Positions 1 through 7,723 of a stretch of 64,000 nt of DNA are shown piece by piece. The position numbers were made by a program, and so were the translations under genes. A model generated the notes under the pieces. That model had not been told where the DNA came from, searched no databases, and worked only from the letters and a program-made list of their open reading frames with translations. The stretch's first letter is position 1. The number at the start of each line of letters is the position of its first letter. This DNA comes from Pseudomonadota bacterium (GTDB lineage Archaea; Thermoplasmatota; SW-10-69-26; JACQPN01; JAJPHT01): positions 41,570 to 105,569 of the forward strand of contig JAJPHT010000022.1 in the NCBI GenBank assembly GCA_021325135.1, given 5' to 3'.

Positions 1-1
1 C

Positions 2-2893
2 TCGAAGTTCAACGCCTCGGTGACCTTCCCCAACGGGACGGTCCTCTACATGTCCGGCGCGACCCGCGGCTCGCTCGCGTTCCCCGTGAGCGAGTTCACG
101 GTCTCCGGCGGCTCGAACCTCCAGTGCTTCGACCCCAACAACGCCGTCTGGATCTCCGGCCCCGGCAGCGCGTGCAACGTCACGAGCATCCTGGCCAAGT
201 CCTTCGGCGTCGACCAGGACACCGGCCGCATCTACTTCGTGCCCGGCTCCAGCCTCTGGCTGGGCGGCACGTACACCTTCGGCCTGACCATCAGCAACGA
301 CGCGGCGGGCAACTCGGAGTACTCCGGCTCGACCACGCTTGTTCCCACCTCCCCCGCGGGCGTCAACCTCGCCCTCACGGACGGCAGCGGGAACTCGCTC
401 ACGGCGATCCCCGTCCTCCCCGGCACGGGCAGCCCCCTGGGTCTCCAGGGCCAGACGGTCCTGCTGAACATCACCGGCGAGTCGCTCTTCCAGCACCCCC
501 TGTGCGAGTCGGGCGGCGCGCCCGGCGACGTGGGCTGCACGGCGAGCCCCACCGGCACCGAGGGTTCCGGCGGCAACTTCGCGGAGAACATCACCGTCTC
601 CGGCGCGGTCCTCCCCACGCACCCCACCACGGGCTCCGCCTCGGGTGACATCACGTACAACCGCACGACCGGCATCGCGACGATCAGCAACCTCGTCACG
701 AGCGGCTCGGGCAACGTGGTGTTCTCGGTCAACTGGAAGGGCACGACGACGACCCTGACCGTCCCCACGAGCGGTGGCGCCAACATCACCACCGACACGG
801 CGGACATCCAGGTCGGCAAGCTGACGAACTTCACGATCACCGTGAAGGACGCCTTCGGCAACCTCGTCCCCACCGCAACCATCAAGGGCTTCAACGAGGA
901 CGGCAGCGCGTTCTCGCCCACCACGGATCCCTTCGGCTCGGGCGGCATCACCGGCAACGGTGGCCCCACCATGGGCCAGGGCGGCGTGTACAACATCAAC
1001 ATCACGCCCGCCAGCGTGAAGAACATGATCGTCCAGGCGACGGTCCAGCCCCCCGGCGGCACCGCGACCTACGCGCTCTACCGCGTGAAGGTCGTCGCCG
1101 GCCACGACCTGACCGTCAACCTGTCGAAGACGGACACCTCCGCGGGTCTGCCGACGTTCATCAGCGTGAACGCGACGAACTCGACGGGCGCGGGCGTCCC
1201 GACCGGAACGGCCCAGGTCTACCTGCTGACGGCCCAGGAGAAGACTGACCTCCTGGCCAACGGCAGCACGTCGCTGAGCAGCGTCCCGTCGTTCCGCAAG
1301 TTCGGGAACAGCCTCACGGCGTTCACGAACTCCAGCGTGTACGGCGTCAACATCACGGCTGCCCTCGGCGCGGACGTCTACAACGTCTACGTCCAGGACG
1401 CCGCCGTGCCCTCGCTCCAGCACGACAACCTGAACAGCATGCCCATGCTCACCGTGCACAACTACACGGTGACCTTCGTGCCCGCGACCATCGCGACCAA
1501 CTGGACCGGCCAGACCAACGTCACGGTCAACGCGACGATCAAGGACTGGCAGGGCAACCTCGCGCCCAACGGCACGCAGATGCGGTACAGCCTGGCGAAC
1601 TCCACGGGCAACCTCACGGACCCGACGGTGGGCGGCAGCTACAACTTCGCCGCGCTGAACAAGACGGGCATCACGAACGGCGTGGTCACCCTGACGGTCA
1701 CGGGCCGCGACCCGGGCGTCATCATGGTCGAGATCATGCCCGCCTCGAGCGCGGGCACCCCCATCTTCACGGGCGCCACCGGCGCGCTCGTCGTGGCGGG
1801 TCCGACCGTGACGGTGAACCCCACCAGCGTGAACATCCTCACGCCGCAGGTCTTGACGATCACGGCCGCCAACTTCACGGGTGGCGCGCTGGCTGGCGTC
1901 GAGGTCCGCGTGTGCGGCATCTCGCTGAACGCGAACTTCCCCTCGACCGCTCCCACGACGCTGACGGCCTCGGACCGCGCGAACTGCACGGCCGTGGACG
2001 TCACCAACGCCGACGGGACGGCCGCGGTCAACGTCGCGCCCAACAGCCTGTCGCCGCTCCTGGTCTACGTGAACAACGTGAACACCGGCGTGTCGATCCC
2101 CGTCTTCGCGGGCACCCTCGCGGTGAGCATCGACAAGACGTCCCCCAAGACTGGCGACACCGTGACCATCACGGCCGCCCAGTCCCAGGGCGCCTCCGGC
2201 TCGGCGGGCATCGCGGTCAACGTGACCCGCGACGGCACGTTCGTCGTCAACCAGACGAGCGACTCCTCGGGCCACGTCGTGCTCTCCAACGTGAGCGCCG
2301 GCAACTACAGCATCGTGGCGACCCGCAGCGGCTTCCTGCCTGGCTTCCTCAACTTCAGCGTTGGGGCGTCCAGCGGGAACGTCACGCCCCCGGGCCCGCA
2401 CTTCACCCTGTCCAACCTCGTGGTGCCCGACACCGCGACGGTCGGCCAGCCGGTGACGGTCAGCGCTGACGTGAAGAACGACGGCACCTCCTCGGGCACG
2501 GCCAACATGCTGCTGCTCGTGAACGACAAGGTCGTCGGCACGTTCTCGCTGCCCGACCTCGGCGTTGGCGAGACGCAGAGCGTGCAGTTCCAGCCCTTCA
2601 CGCCCAGCGTCCCCGGCACGTTCCACGTCGTCGTCAAGATCGGCACCACGACTGTCGACAAGACGATCACGGTGAACCAGCAGGGCACGACCACGTCGAC
2701 GCCCACGACGAGCACGACGACCACGACGACGACCACGACGACCACGTCGCCGACGGTCTCGTCGAGCCCCGTGACGAGCACGCCCACGTCGACCACGACC
2801 ACGACGCCGAGCCCCAGGGTGCCCGGCTTCGAGTTCGTGGCCCTCGTCGGCGCCATCGCCGCGGCGCTCCTCGTGCTCCGCCGCAAGAACTAA
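2..2893 (+). CDS. Large surface protein with PGF-CTERM-like anchor, 5' end missing
   Basis: The reading frame is open to the window edge, so the N-terminus is missing; the first internal start is a GTG at base 20. About 960 residues are visible. They look like a chain of beta-sandwich (Ig-like) modules rich in Asn-X-Ser/Thr sequons. A carboxypeptidase-regulatory or PEGA-like module lies around residues 690-790 and a CARDB-like module around 795-885, counted from base 20. A Thr/Ser-rich stalk follows (about 890-930), then VPGFEFVAL, a hydrophobic segment and the terminus LRRKN. That tail matches the PGF-CTERM signal, which archaeosortase ArtA is known to process in other archaea. The inferred role is S-layer or adhesin. 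No enzyme motif is visible. A strong terminator hairpin follows directly. Confidence 0.85.
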   Translation, partial: SKFNASVTFPNGTVLYMSGATRGSLAFPVSEFTVSGGSNLQCFDPNNAVWISGPGSACNVTSILAKSFGVDQDTGRIYFVPGSSLWLGGTYTFGLTISNDAAGNSEYSGSTTLVPTSPAGVNLALTDGSGNSLTAIPVLPGTGSPLGLQGQTVLLNITGESLFQHPLCESGGAPGDVGCTASPTGTEGSGGNFAENITVSGAVLPTHPTTGSASGDITYNRTTGIATISNLVTSGSGNVVFSVNWKGTTTTLTVPTSGGANITTDTADIQVGKLTNFTITVKDAFGNLVPTATIKGFNEDGSAFSPTTDPFGSGGITGNGGPTMGQGGVYNINITPASVKNMIVQATVQPPGGTATYALYRVKVVAGHDLTVNLSKTDTSAGLPTFISVNATNSTGAGVPTGTAQVYLLTAQEKTDLLANGSTSLSSVPSFRKFGNSLTAFTNSSVYGVNITAALGADVYNVYVQDAAVPSLQHDNLNSMPMLTVHNYTVTFVPATIATNWTGQTNVTVNATIKDWQGNLAPNGTQMRYSLANSTGNLTDPTVGGSYNFAALNKTGITNGVVTLTVTGRDPGVIMVEIMPASSAGTPIFTGATGALVVAGPTVTVNPTSVNILTPQVLTITAANFTGGALAGVEVRVCGISLNANFPSTAPTTLTASDRANCTAVDVTNADGTAAVNVAPNSLSPLLVYVNNVNTGVSIPVFAGTLAVSIDKTSPKTGDTVTITAAQSQGASGSAGIAVNVTRDGTFVVNQTSDSSGHVVLSNVSAGNYSIVATRSGFLPGFLNFSVGASSGNVTPPGPHFTLSNLVVPDTATVGQPVTVSADVKNDGTSSGTANMLLLVNDKVVGTFSLPDLGVGETQSVQFQPFTPSVPGTFHVVVKIGTTTVDKTITVNQQGTTTSTPTTSTTTTTTTTTTTSPTVSSSPVTSTPTSTTTTTPSPRVPGFEFVALVGAIAAALLVLRRKN

Positions 2894-2905
2894 CTGAGCG
2901 CACGG

Positions 2906-2945
2906 CGCGGGCGCCCTTGAGGCGCCCGCGCATCCCCCCTTTTTC
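2906..2945 (+). terminator. Hairpin plus T-rich tract after the surface protein gene
   Basis: A perfect 10-bp stem (bases 2906-2915 pairing with 2921-2930, loop CTTGA) is followed by a C/T-rich tract containing five T in a row. It begins 13 bases after the stop codon and probably ends the surface-protein transcript. Confidence 0.7.
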
Positions 2946-2995
2946 TCATCTTCTCTCCCCCAGCGCGAGCGCCGCGTCGCCTCCAGCGGGGATCA

Positions 2996-3005
2996 GATGA
3001 TAAGG
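2996..3005 (+). promoter_or_regulatory. Probable TATA box for the gene at 3029
   Basis: GATGATAAGG lies about 28 bases before the ATG at 3029. This spacing places transcription initiation at or next to the start codon and supports that start over the internal ATG at 3059. Confidence 0.4.
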
Positions 3006-3028
3006 CCGCGACGGCACGCTGGGGGAGC

Positions 3029-3433
3029 ATGCTTCCCCTCCTCGCCATCGGCCGCTCCATGCGACGCAGCCACGCCCGCCGCGCCGTCCTCGTCGCCCTC
3101 GACCGGCTCGGGCAGGCCGGGCTCGCGCCGCTCGCGGAGCAGGCGGGCCTCGCGCCCGAGCGCGTGCGCGCGGTCCTCCACGGCCGTCTGCCGGGCTTCC
3201 TGCCGGAGCTGTCGCTCCTCGCGCTGGAGCTCGTCCGCCAGGAAGGAGAGGAGTACGCCATCGCGCCGCGCGGGCGGCTCGTCGTGAGGTCGCTGGCGCG
3301 CGGCGGGCTCAAGCTCCTGCTGGAGGGGCCGGACGCCGCGCTGCGCGCGCCGCTGGAAGCCGCGCACGAAGAACGATGCCCCGCGTGCGGGCAGCGCGTG
3401 CCGCCGCGCGACCGCAGGCCGCAGAGGCGTTAG
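3029..3433 (+). CDS. Small HTH-like protein with C-terminal CxxC
   Basis: I do not recognise this 134-residue basic protein with certainty. Residues about 12-75 are helical, and the segment LAEQAGLAPERVRAVLHG looks like a helix-turn-helix core. Residues 76-100 resemble a winged-helix beta hairpin (YAIAPRGRLVV). The end carries one CPAC pair and an Arg-rich tail. DNA binding is inferred from the fold pattern only. A TATA-like box about 28 bases upstream suggests a leaderless transcript starting at this ATG. The gene is convergent with srp19, with one base between the stop codons. Confidence 0.55.
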   Translation: MLPLLAIGRSMRRSHARRAVLVALDRLGQAGLAPLAEQAGLAPERVRAVLHGRLPGFLPELSLLALELVRQEGEEYAIAPRGRLVVRSLARGGLKLLLEGPDAALRAPLEAAHEERCPACGQRVPPRDRRPQRR

Positions 3434-3434
3434 C

Positions 3435-3749
3435 TCACGCCTTGGGCTTCGCCTCGCCCTTGGGCGCCTCGGCGGCCTTCAGCGCCTCGGCGATCTGCTG
3501 GAGAAGCACGCTCTTCGCGCCGCGCGCGTCGATGAGCACGCGCCCTTCGCTCTTCCACCAGCGCTTGGGGTGGCCCACGCCCTTCTCCAGGACGGGGCGC
3601 AGGTGCATCTTCGCGGCGACCTGGGCGACGGCCTCGGCGGTGGGCTCCGCGATGGCCAGGTGCCTGGGCACCCGGCGCCAGGGGCGCGGCTCGGCCGCGT
3701 CGAAGTAGAGCGGCCAGAGGACGAGTTTCCCGTCGTCGCGCGAGACCAT
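3435..3749 (-). CDS. srp19: Signal recognition particle 19 kDa protein
   Basis: This 104-residue protein begins MVSRDDGKLVLWPLYFDA and contains GRRVP-type and HPKRWWKSEGRVLID segments typical of archaeal SRP19 (Sec65 family). SRP19 binds the tips of helices 6 and 8 of the 7S RNA and orders the S domain for SRP54 binding, so it acts in co-translational targeting. The C-terminus is Lys/Ala-rich. It lies downstream of rps8e on the same strand with a 49-bp gap and is probably co-transcribed with it. No obvious 7S RNA gene was identified nearby. Confidence 0.92.
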   Translation of the reverse strand: MVSRDDGKLVLWPLYFDAAEPRPWRRVPRHLAIAEPTAEAVAQVAAKMHLRPVLEKGVGHPKRWWKSEGRVLIDARGAKSVLLQQIAEALKAAEAPKGEAKPKA

Positions 3750-3798
3750 GAGAATCAGAGGGAAGCGGCCGGCAGGGGCGGCCGAGGTGTCAGGCGGT

Positions 3799-4179
3799 TC
3801 ACTCGACGAGGACGGCGTTGATCGCGCCGTGCTGGCCGGGGCGGCTCGTGATCCGCGCCTTTCCGGCGCTGGTCTGCACGATGGCGCCCTTGGTCATGAT
3901 GTTGCGGCGCACGTAGTTGATGTTCGCCGGGTTGCCCGTCACGGTGGTGATCTTCGCGGGCGCGGTCTTCCCCGTCTTGGGGTTGGTCACGTTGGCCGTG
4001 TCCGCCTTGAGCATGCGCACGCGCATCTCGCCCGCGCGGACGCGGACGTACTTGCGCTTCGTCGCGCCGATGGTCGTGAGAACGGGCTCGCGGCCGATCT
4101 CGAACTTGCGCTTCTTGTGGGCCATCATCCGGCGGCCGCCGGAGGGCTTGCGCTTGGATTCGCCCTGCCAAATCGCCAT
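3799..4179 (-). CDS. rps8e: 30S ribosomal protein S8e
   Basis: The protein has 126 residues, the usual length for archaeal S8e. It carries the family's N-terminal signature MAIWQGESKRKPSGG, the central basic segment KRKYVRVRAGE, and the C-terminal ITSRPGQHGAINAVL. It is a structural component of the small ribosomal subunit. Its start ATG at 4179 is unambiguous because the conserved MAIWQG begins there. It heads a short minus-strand unit with srp19 and has a TATA-like box about 45 bases upstream. Confidence 0.96.
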   Translation of the reverse strand: MAIWQGESKRKPSGGRRMMAHKKRKFEIGREPVLTTIGATKRKYVRVRAGEMRVRMLKADTANVTNPKTGKTAPAKITTVTGNPANINYVRRNIMTKGAIVQTSAGKARITSRPGQHGAINAVLVE

Positions 4180-4220
4180 GCTGACACCGATCCTGAGGGG
4201 GCAGCGATCCCCGTTCCCCT

Positions 4221-4234
4221 ATTTGAGTATTTTC
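4221..4234 (-). promoter_or_regulatory. Probable TATA box for rps8e-srp19
   Basis: Read on the minus strand the segment is AAAATACTCAAATA, an AT-rich island in GC-rich sequence. It lies about 45 bases before the S8e start codon, allowing a short leader. Confidence 0.4.
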
Positions 4235-4354
4235 CGGGCGGAGGATCCTCCGCGACTTGAGGGGCCCAGGGTTTCCACCGAGCGTGTTAAGTAGTGGCTA
4301 GCCTCTTTCCGGTGCAGCCACTCCCTCCCGTGCAGCCATGCGGCGGTGAGAAAT

Positions 4355-4366
4355 CTTCTTATAGCG
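4355..4366 (+). promoter_or_regulatory. Probable TATA box for the gene at 4478
   Basis: CTTCTTATAGCG is an AT-rich block about 115 bases before the ATG at 4478, which would leave a leader of about 90 bases. A GGAAGGA ribosome-binding site precedes that ATG. Confidence 0.3.
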
Positions 4367-4477
4367 ATATCGCAACATAGGCCTCACGCACGGGGCATCC
4401 GACCCGCATCGGGTATGGATCCACCAGGGAAACGGGCCTCGGACGGCCTGTCTTCTGTGCCCAGGAAGGAATACGAG

Positions 4478-4882
4478 ATGGCTCAACTTTCTCGTCGGGA
4501 AGCCGACTTGGAGATCATCACCGTCGAGGACCTTTCCCAGGCGATCCAGGACCGCATTGGCCTGGGGCTTGAGGAGGCCGACCGCGACGCCGAGTTCGTG
4601 ATGGATATCTTCGGCTTCAACGACCGCATCATCGACAACGTCCTCGAGCCCGAGGACCGTCAGCTCTTCTACATCCTGGAGGAAGAGGGGCTTCTCACCA
4701 CCGAGCGCGAGGAGACCACGCTCTACGACGGCCGCGAGTGGCGCACCCACTACTGGCTCTTCAGGAAGGACAAGATCCTCGCCTCCGCCGAGGCCGCCCG
4801 CGCCAAGGCCGGCTCCGCCGACCACGAGTTCGGCATCTACGCCGAGATGCCCGAAGACGTGTGGGCCGCCCGGAAGCGCTAG
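4478..4882 (+). CDS. Small acidic conserved archaeal protein (possibly DUF6015)
   Basis: This 134-residue protein begins MAQLSRREADLEIITVEDLS. The ATG at 4478 has a GGAAGGA site 8 bases upstream, which favours it over the in-frame ATG at 4346. The N-terminal half is helical and very acidic. The middle (FNDRIIDNVLEPEDRQLFY, then GLLTTEREE) looks like a winged-helix-type module, and the C-terminal part has YWLFRKDKI. From memory it resembles a small uncharacterised Thermoplasmatota family catalogued as DUF6015; that assignment is unverified. No catalytic motif is visible. It could be a transcription-linked regulator, since it resembles small acidic wHTH proteins. Confidence 0.75.
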   Translation: MAQLSRREADLEIITVEDLSQAIQDRIGLGLEEADRDAEFVMDIFGFNDRIIDNVLEPEDRQLFYILEEEGLLTTEREETTLYDGREWRTHYWLFRKDKILASAEAARAKAGSADHEFGIYAEMPEDVWAARKR

Positions 4883-5007
4883 CTCCCGAAAGCGCCGACG
4901 AGCGGGCTCGTTGAGCGCCGCCCGGAAGCGCTGAGAGTTTTTTCGCCGGCCTCCGGCTGGCTCATCCTCAACCCACCAGGGGGCGCGCCGCCTCGGGCGA
5001 GCCAACC

Positions 5008-5017
5008 CTTGATATGG
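5008..5017 (+). promoter_or_regulatory. Probable TATA box of the Sm-like gene
   Basis: CTTGATATGG overlaps the ATG at 5014 that would give a longer Sm protein. Transcription would then begin near 5035-5040, so the GTG at 5050 is the likelier start. Confidence 0.4.
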
Positions 5018-5049
5018 GGGAACTCCGTTGGCGCGGCCGAGGAACGCCC

Positions 5050-5265
5050 GTGGCCCTTCCCCTCGACGTGCTTGAGCGCAGCATCAACAAGAAGATGTCC
5101 CTCCAGCTCAAGGACGGCCGCGTCATCGAGGGCAAGCTGGTCGGCTACGACCAGTACATGAACCTCGTCCTGGAAGAGAGCGAGGAGAAGGCCGGAGAGA
5201 CGGGCCGCCGCCTGGGCACCCTCGTGCTCCGCGGCAACAACGTCGTGACCATCTCCCCGCAGTAG
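5050..5265 (+). CDS. Sm-like (LSm) RNA-binding protein
   Basis: With the GTG start at 5050 the protein has 71 residues, the normal size of an archaeal Sm-like protein. Sm1 is visible as VSLQLKDGRVIEGKLVGYD-type sequence (here MSLQLKDGRVIEGKLVGYD) followed by QYMNLVLEE, and Sm2 as LGTLVLRGNNVVTIS. These proteins form heptameric rings that bind U-rich single-stranded RNA. An ATG at 5014 would add 12 residues, but it overlaps the probable TATA box, so I prefer 5050. The acidic-basic stretch between Sm1 and Sm2 (EESEEKAGETGRR) is of ordinary length. Confidence 0.92.
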   Translation: MALPLDVLERSINKKMSLQLKDGRVIEGKLVGYDQYMNLVLEESEEKAGETGRRLGTLVLRGNNVVTISPQ

Positions 5266-5571
5266 GCCTGCCGGCGATCGCCGGACGCGGAACGCCTTAT
5301 ATATCGGCCGACCCCGTGTTTCAAAATCTATAAGACACGGGGCATTCTGATAGGAACTCGGAAGGGCCCGGCTGGTAGTTGTTCAAGTGCATCCCATCCC
5401 CTCCTTGTGAGGCCAGCTTCGTCCTTCCACTCTCACATCCGCCAGCCCCTCTGGCGGACTCACCATTCTTCCAGGCCGAGCCCTGGCCTGATCCTTTCTG
5501 CGTCGCAGGCCCGTCGCGTCGTCACGCCTTCGTCGTGACGACTTGCGCCGGACCTGCAGCCCGTCGCGTCG
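5266..5571 (+). other. Gene-free stretch with TATA box and hairpins, possible small RNA
   Basis: No convincing coding sequence is present. A strong TATA-like block, CTTATATATC, lies at 5296-5305. An 8-bp inverted repeat (5312-5319 with 5335-5342) follows and contains a second AT-rich box (CTATAAG, 5328-5334). Further stems are 5439-5445 with 5451-5457 (7 bp) and 5472-5477 with 5485-5490 (6 bp). The stretch ends in a 9-bp hairpin near 5518-5541. A transcript of roughly 200 bases from about 5322 to 5545 would fit. I could not match it to SRP RNA, RNase P RNA or a box C/D RNA. Confidence 0.35.
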
Positions 5572-5591
5572 TCACGCCTTTGTCGTGACGA
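5510..5591. repeat. Tandemly duplicated hairpin at the 3' end of map
   Basis: A block of about 32 bp at 5510-5541 recurs at 5560-5591 with one mismatch, a 50-bp offset. Each copy contains GTCGTCACG and its complement, forming a hairpin. The second copy encodes the last residues and stop codon of map (VTTKA-stop, minus strand), and the first copy repeats that coding end beyond the stop. It may serve as a bidirectional terminator. Confidence 0.6.
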
Positions 5592-6471
5592 TGCACTCGG
5601 ATTCGAGCACGAGGACGGTGTGCTCGAACTGCGCGACCTGGCCCTCGCCGATCTCGTGGAGGATGGGGTACTGCTTCACGGCGCCCGCGCGCTCCAGCAG
5701 GCGCATGGCGTAGGCCACGCGCTCGGGGGGGACGGCGCCCGCGATCCAGCGCTCGGCGAAGGGGAGCTTGGGATATCGTTCCGCGATGTGCTTCAGCGCG
5801 TCGCGCGCGACGGGGTCGCGCACGGGGCGCGCGCCCATGAAGTGGTAGATGTGCCCGCCCTTGGTGTCGCGGATCTTGCCCGCGCCGGTGGTGCTGAAGG
5901 GCTCGATGGCGATGGCGGTCCCGGGCTGCACGCGGCCGCGCGCGGTCTGCGCGACGTTGGGGATGGAGAGCCCCGCGTGCTGCACGTATTGATCCACGCT
6001 GTGCCCGGTGAGGTTCACGATGGGCTTGTAGCCGCGGCCGCGGATGGTGCTCTCGATGGCGCGGCTGATGTCCTCGATGGGGACGTTGGGCTTCACGACC
6101 TCCAGCGCGGCCGCCAGCGCGTCCCGGGTGCACTGCATGAGGTCCGCGTGCTTGCTCGTGCCCACCTCGACGGTGATGGCCGTGTCGCCGATCCAGCCGT
6201 CCACCTGCACGCCGCAGTCGAGCTTCACGACCTGGCCTTCCACGAACTCGCGCGCGTCCAGCACGGCGGGCGTCTCGTGCGCGGCGTCCGCGTCCAGGCT
6301 GATGCAGCAGGGGAAGGCGCACTCGCCGCCGTTCTCGCGGATGAAGCGCTCCACGGCCTCCGCGACGTCGATCATGCGCGCGCCGGGCTTCACCAGCGAG
6401 GCGCCGTACTCGCGCGCGCGGCCGGCGAGGTTCCCGGCCTTGCGGTACTTCTCGATGGCGTCAGCGTCCAC
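5572..6471 (-). CDS. map: Methionine aminopeptidase, type II
   Basis: This enzyme removes the initiator methionine from nascent proteins. With the GTG start at 6471 it has 299 residues, the usual archaeal length. The five metal ligands of the pita-bread fold are visible: D85 and D96 (KLDCGVQVDGWIGD), H157 (LTGHSV), E190 (IAIEPF) and E283 (AQFEHTV). A longer frame from 6525 adds 18 Arg-rich residues and overlaps the upstream gene further, so I reject it. The start overlaps the stop of the YrdC-like gene by 11 bases, implying translational coupling. The 3' end carries a duplicated hairpin. Confidence 0.94.
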   Translation of the reverse strand: MDADAIEKYRKAGNLAGRAREYGASLVKPGARMIDVAEAVERFIRENGGECAFPCCISLDADAAHETPAVLDAREFVEGQVVKLDCGVQVDGWIGDTAITVEVGTSKHADLMQCTRDALAAALEVVKPNVPIEDISRAIESTIRGRGYKPIVNLTGHSVDQYVQHAGLSIPNVAQTARGRVQPGTAIAIEPFSTTGAGKIRDTKGGHIYHFMGARPVRDPVARDALKHIAERYPKLPFAERWIAGAVPPERVAYAMRLLERAGAVKQYPILHEIGEGQVAQFEHTVLVLESECIVTTKA

Positions 6472-7051
6472 GGGCTTCGACCTCCGCCGCGCGAATCGCG
6501 CCCTCGCGCAAAACCTTTGCCTCATCGCCCGTGGCGTCCACGACGGTGTCGAGCCTGCCGCTGCGCGCGCCCGCGTCCACGACGAGCCGCGCCTCGGCGC
6601 CCGCGAGGTCGCGCGCGCGCCGCGCGTCGGCCGCGTCGAGGTCCGCCGCCGCGAGGGGCCCGAAGTGGCGCGCGAGGCGCCGCGTGAGGTCGACGCTGGG
6701 CGCGCGCACGGCGACGAGGTCCGCGCCCGCGGTCACCTCGTCGGGGATCCACGGGCGCGGCCGCAGGAGCAGCGTCAGCGGGCCCGGCCAGAAGGCGTCG
6801 GCGAGGCGGCGCGCCAGCGGCGTCGCGAAGGCGACCTGCTGCACGTCCTCGAAGCCGCCCACGAGCACCGGGAGCGCCTCGTCCGCGCTGCGGCCCGTCG
6901 CGCGGAAGAGGCGCAGCGCGGCCGCGTCGTCCAGCGCGTCGCCGCAGAGCGCGTAGGCGCCGTCCATGGGCAGCACGGCCAGCTCGCCCGCGTCGAGGAG
7001 CCCGGTCGCGCGCTGCACGACGTCCGGCTCGGAGTGCGCGACGAGCTCCAC
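6461..7051 (-). CDS. YrdC/Sua5-like protein with degenerate active site
   Basis: The 196-residue protein follows the Sua5/YrdC/TsaC fold: an N-terminal LAVLPMDGAYALCGDA-type strand, the conserved PGPLTLLLRP at 89-98, LVAVRAPS at 112-119, and LDTVVDATGD with REGAI near the end. Active members make threonylcarbamoyl-AMP for tRNA t6A37. In this copy two hallmark motifs are changed. KxR near residues 51-54 reads ATGR, and SxN in the usual SPSANxSG loop reads PLAAADLD (132-139). It may therefore be a diverged or regulatory paralogue rather than the t6A enzyme. It sits between mbf1 and map, 4 bases from mbf1. Confidence 0.8.
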   Translation of the reverse strand: MELVAHSEPDVVQRATGLLDAGELAVLPMDGAYALCGDALDDAAALRLFRATGRSADEALPVLVGGFEDVQQVAFATPLARRLADAFWPGPLTLLLRPRPWIPDEVTAGADLVAVRAPSVDLTRRLARHFGPLAAADLDAADARRARDLAGAEARLVVDAGARSGRLDTVVDATGDEAKVLREGAIRAAEVEARGR

Positions 7052-7055
7052 GGGA

Positions 7056-7565
7056 TCACTTCTTCTCGAGCTGCTTCTTGATGAGGTCGCCCAGCGTCAA
7101 TTCCTTGGCGCCGGCGTTGCCCACGGGGCGTCCGCCGATGCCGGAGGGCGCCTCGGGCTTCTCCTTGAGCTTGACGTCCAGCGCCTTCTCCAGCTTCGCC
7201 ACGAGCGCGTCGGGCGGGTGGTAGGTGCCCTTCTCGATGTTCGCCAGGTTGCTCACGCGCTCGTTGATGGCCTTGCCCAGGTCCTCGATGGAGAGGCCGG
7301 CGCGCTGGCGGGCCTGCTTCACGCGCTCGCCGTAGTCCTCGACGAGCTCCTCCTGCATCTGGTCGTAGATGTCGCGGGGCTTGCCGCGGACGGCGCGCCG
7401 CTCCAGCGCCTGCGTCGTCTGGCTGCGGCCGGTGACCTCGACCTTGGGGCCCGCCTGCTCGACGCCGAACTTCACGCAGTTGCCGCACACGCTCATGGTC
7501 GTGCCTTCGATCACGGCGCGCCGCAGCGAAGGGAACTCCTTGCCGCACATCTCGCAGGAGGGCAT
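7056..7565 (-). CDS. mbf1: Archaeal multiprotein bridging factor 1 homologue
   Basis: This 169-residue protein begins MPSCEMCGKEFPSL. Residues 1-35 form a zinc ribbon with CxxC pairs (CEMC and CGNC). After a linker, residues about 70-130 form a lambda-repressor-like HTH (GERVKQARQRAGLSIEDLG, VSNLANIEKG). The C-terminal LTLGDLIKKQLEKK is typical of archaeal MBF1. In eukaryotes MBF1 bridges activators and TBP; the archaeal protein has been linked to ribosomes and translation. The start at 7565 is chosen because the zinc ribbon begins there. It is divergent from pan. Confidence 0.92.
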   Translation of the reverse strand: MPSCEMCGKEFPSLRRAVIEGTTMSVCGNCVKFGVEQAGPKVEVTGRSQTTQALERRAVRGKPRDIYDQMQEELVEDYGERVKQARQRAGLSIEDLGKAINERVSNLANIEKGTYHPPDALVAKLEKALDVKLKEKPEAPSGIGGRPVGNAGAKELTLGDLIKKQLEKK

Positions 7566-7674
7566 CGTCGCTCCATGGGGGCTCCATGGATAAAGCCCTC
7601 TCCCGATGCTCGTGGAGGTGGAAGCCGCTCCGGAGATCGAACGATCAGCCGTCCGCCCCAGGCGTTTCCACAAA

Positions 7675-7686
7675 CGCTTAATATGG
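7675..7686 (+). promoter_or_regulatory. TATA box for pan
   Basis: CGCTTAATATGG lies 38-49 bases before the ATG at 7724. The same CGCTTA core precedes several other genes in the window. Confidence 0.45.
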
Positions 7687-7723
7687 AGCAACCCTACCCA
7701 GCGACTGCGCCACCCCCGGGGAA

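Noticed and set aside
5014..5049. Longer N-terminus for the Sm-like protein from the ATG at 5014
   Set aside because: The ATG is inside the probable TATA box, and the extra 12 residues are unlike Sm proteins.
5340..5400. SRP RNA helix 8-like string (CTCGGAAGGGCCCGGCTGGTAG)-type match, first 20 bases considered
   Set aside because: Only a loose likeness. The position near the promoter end and the lack of the AGCA/GNAR partners do not fit a 7S RNA.
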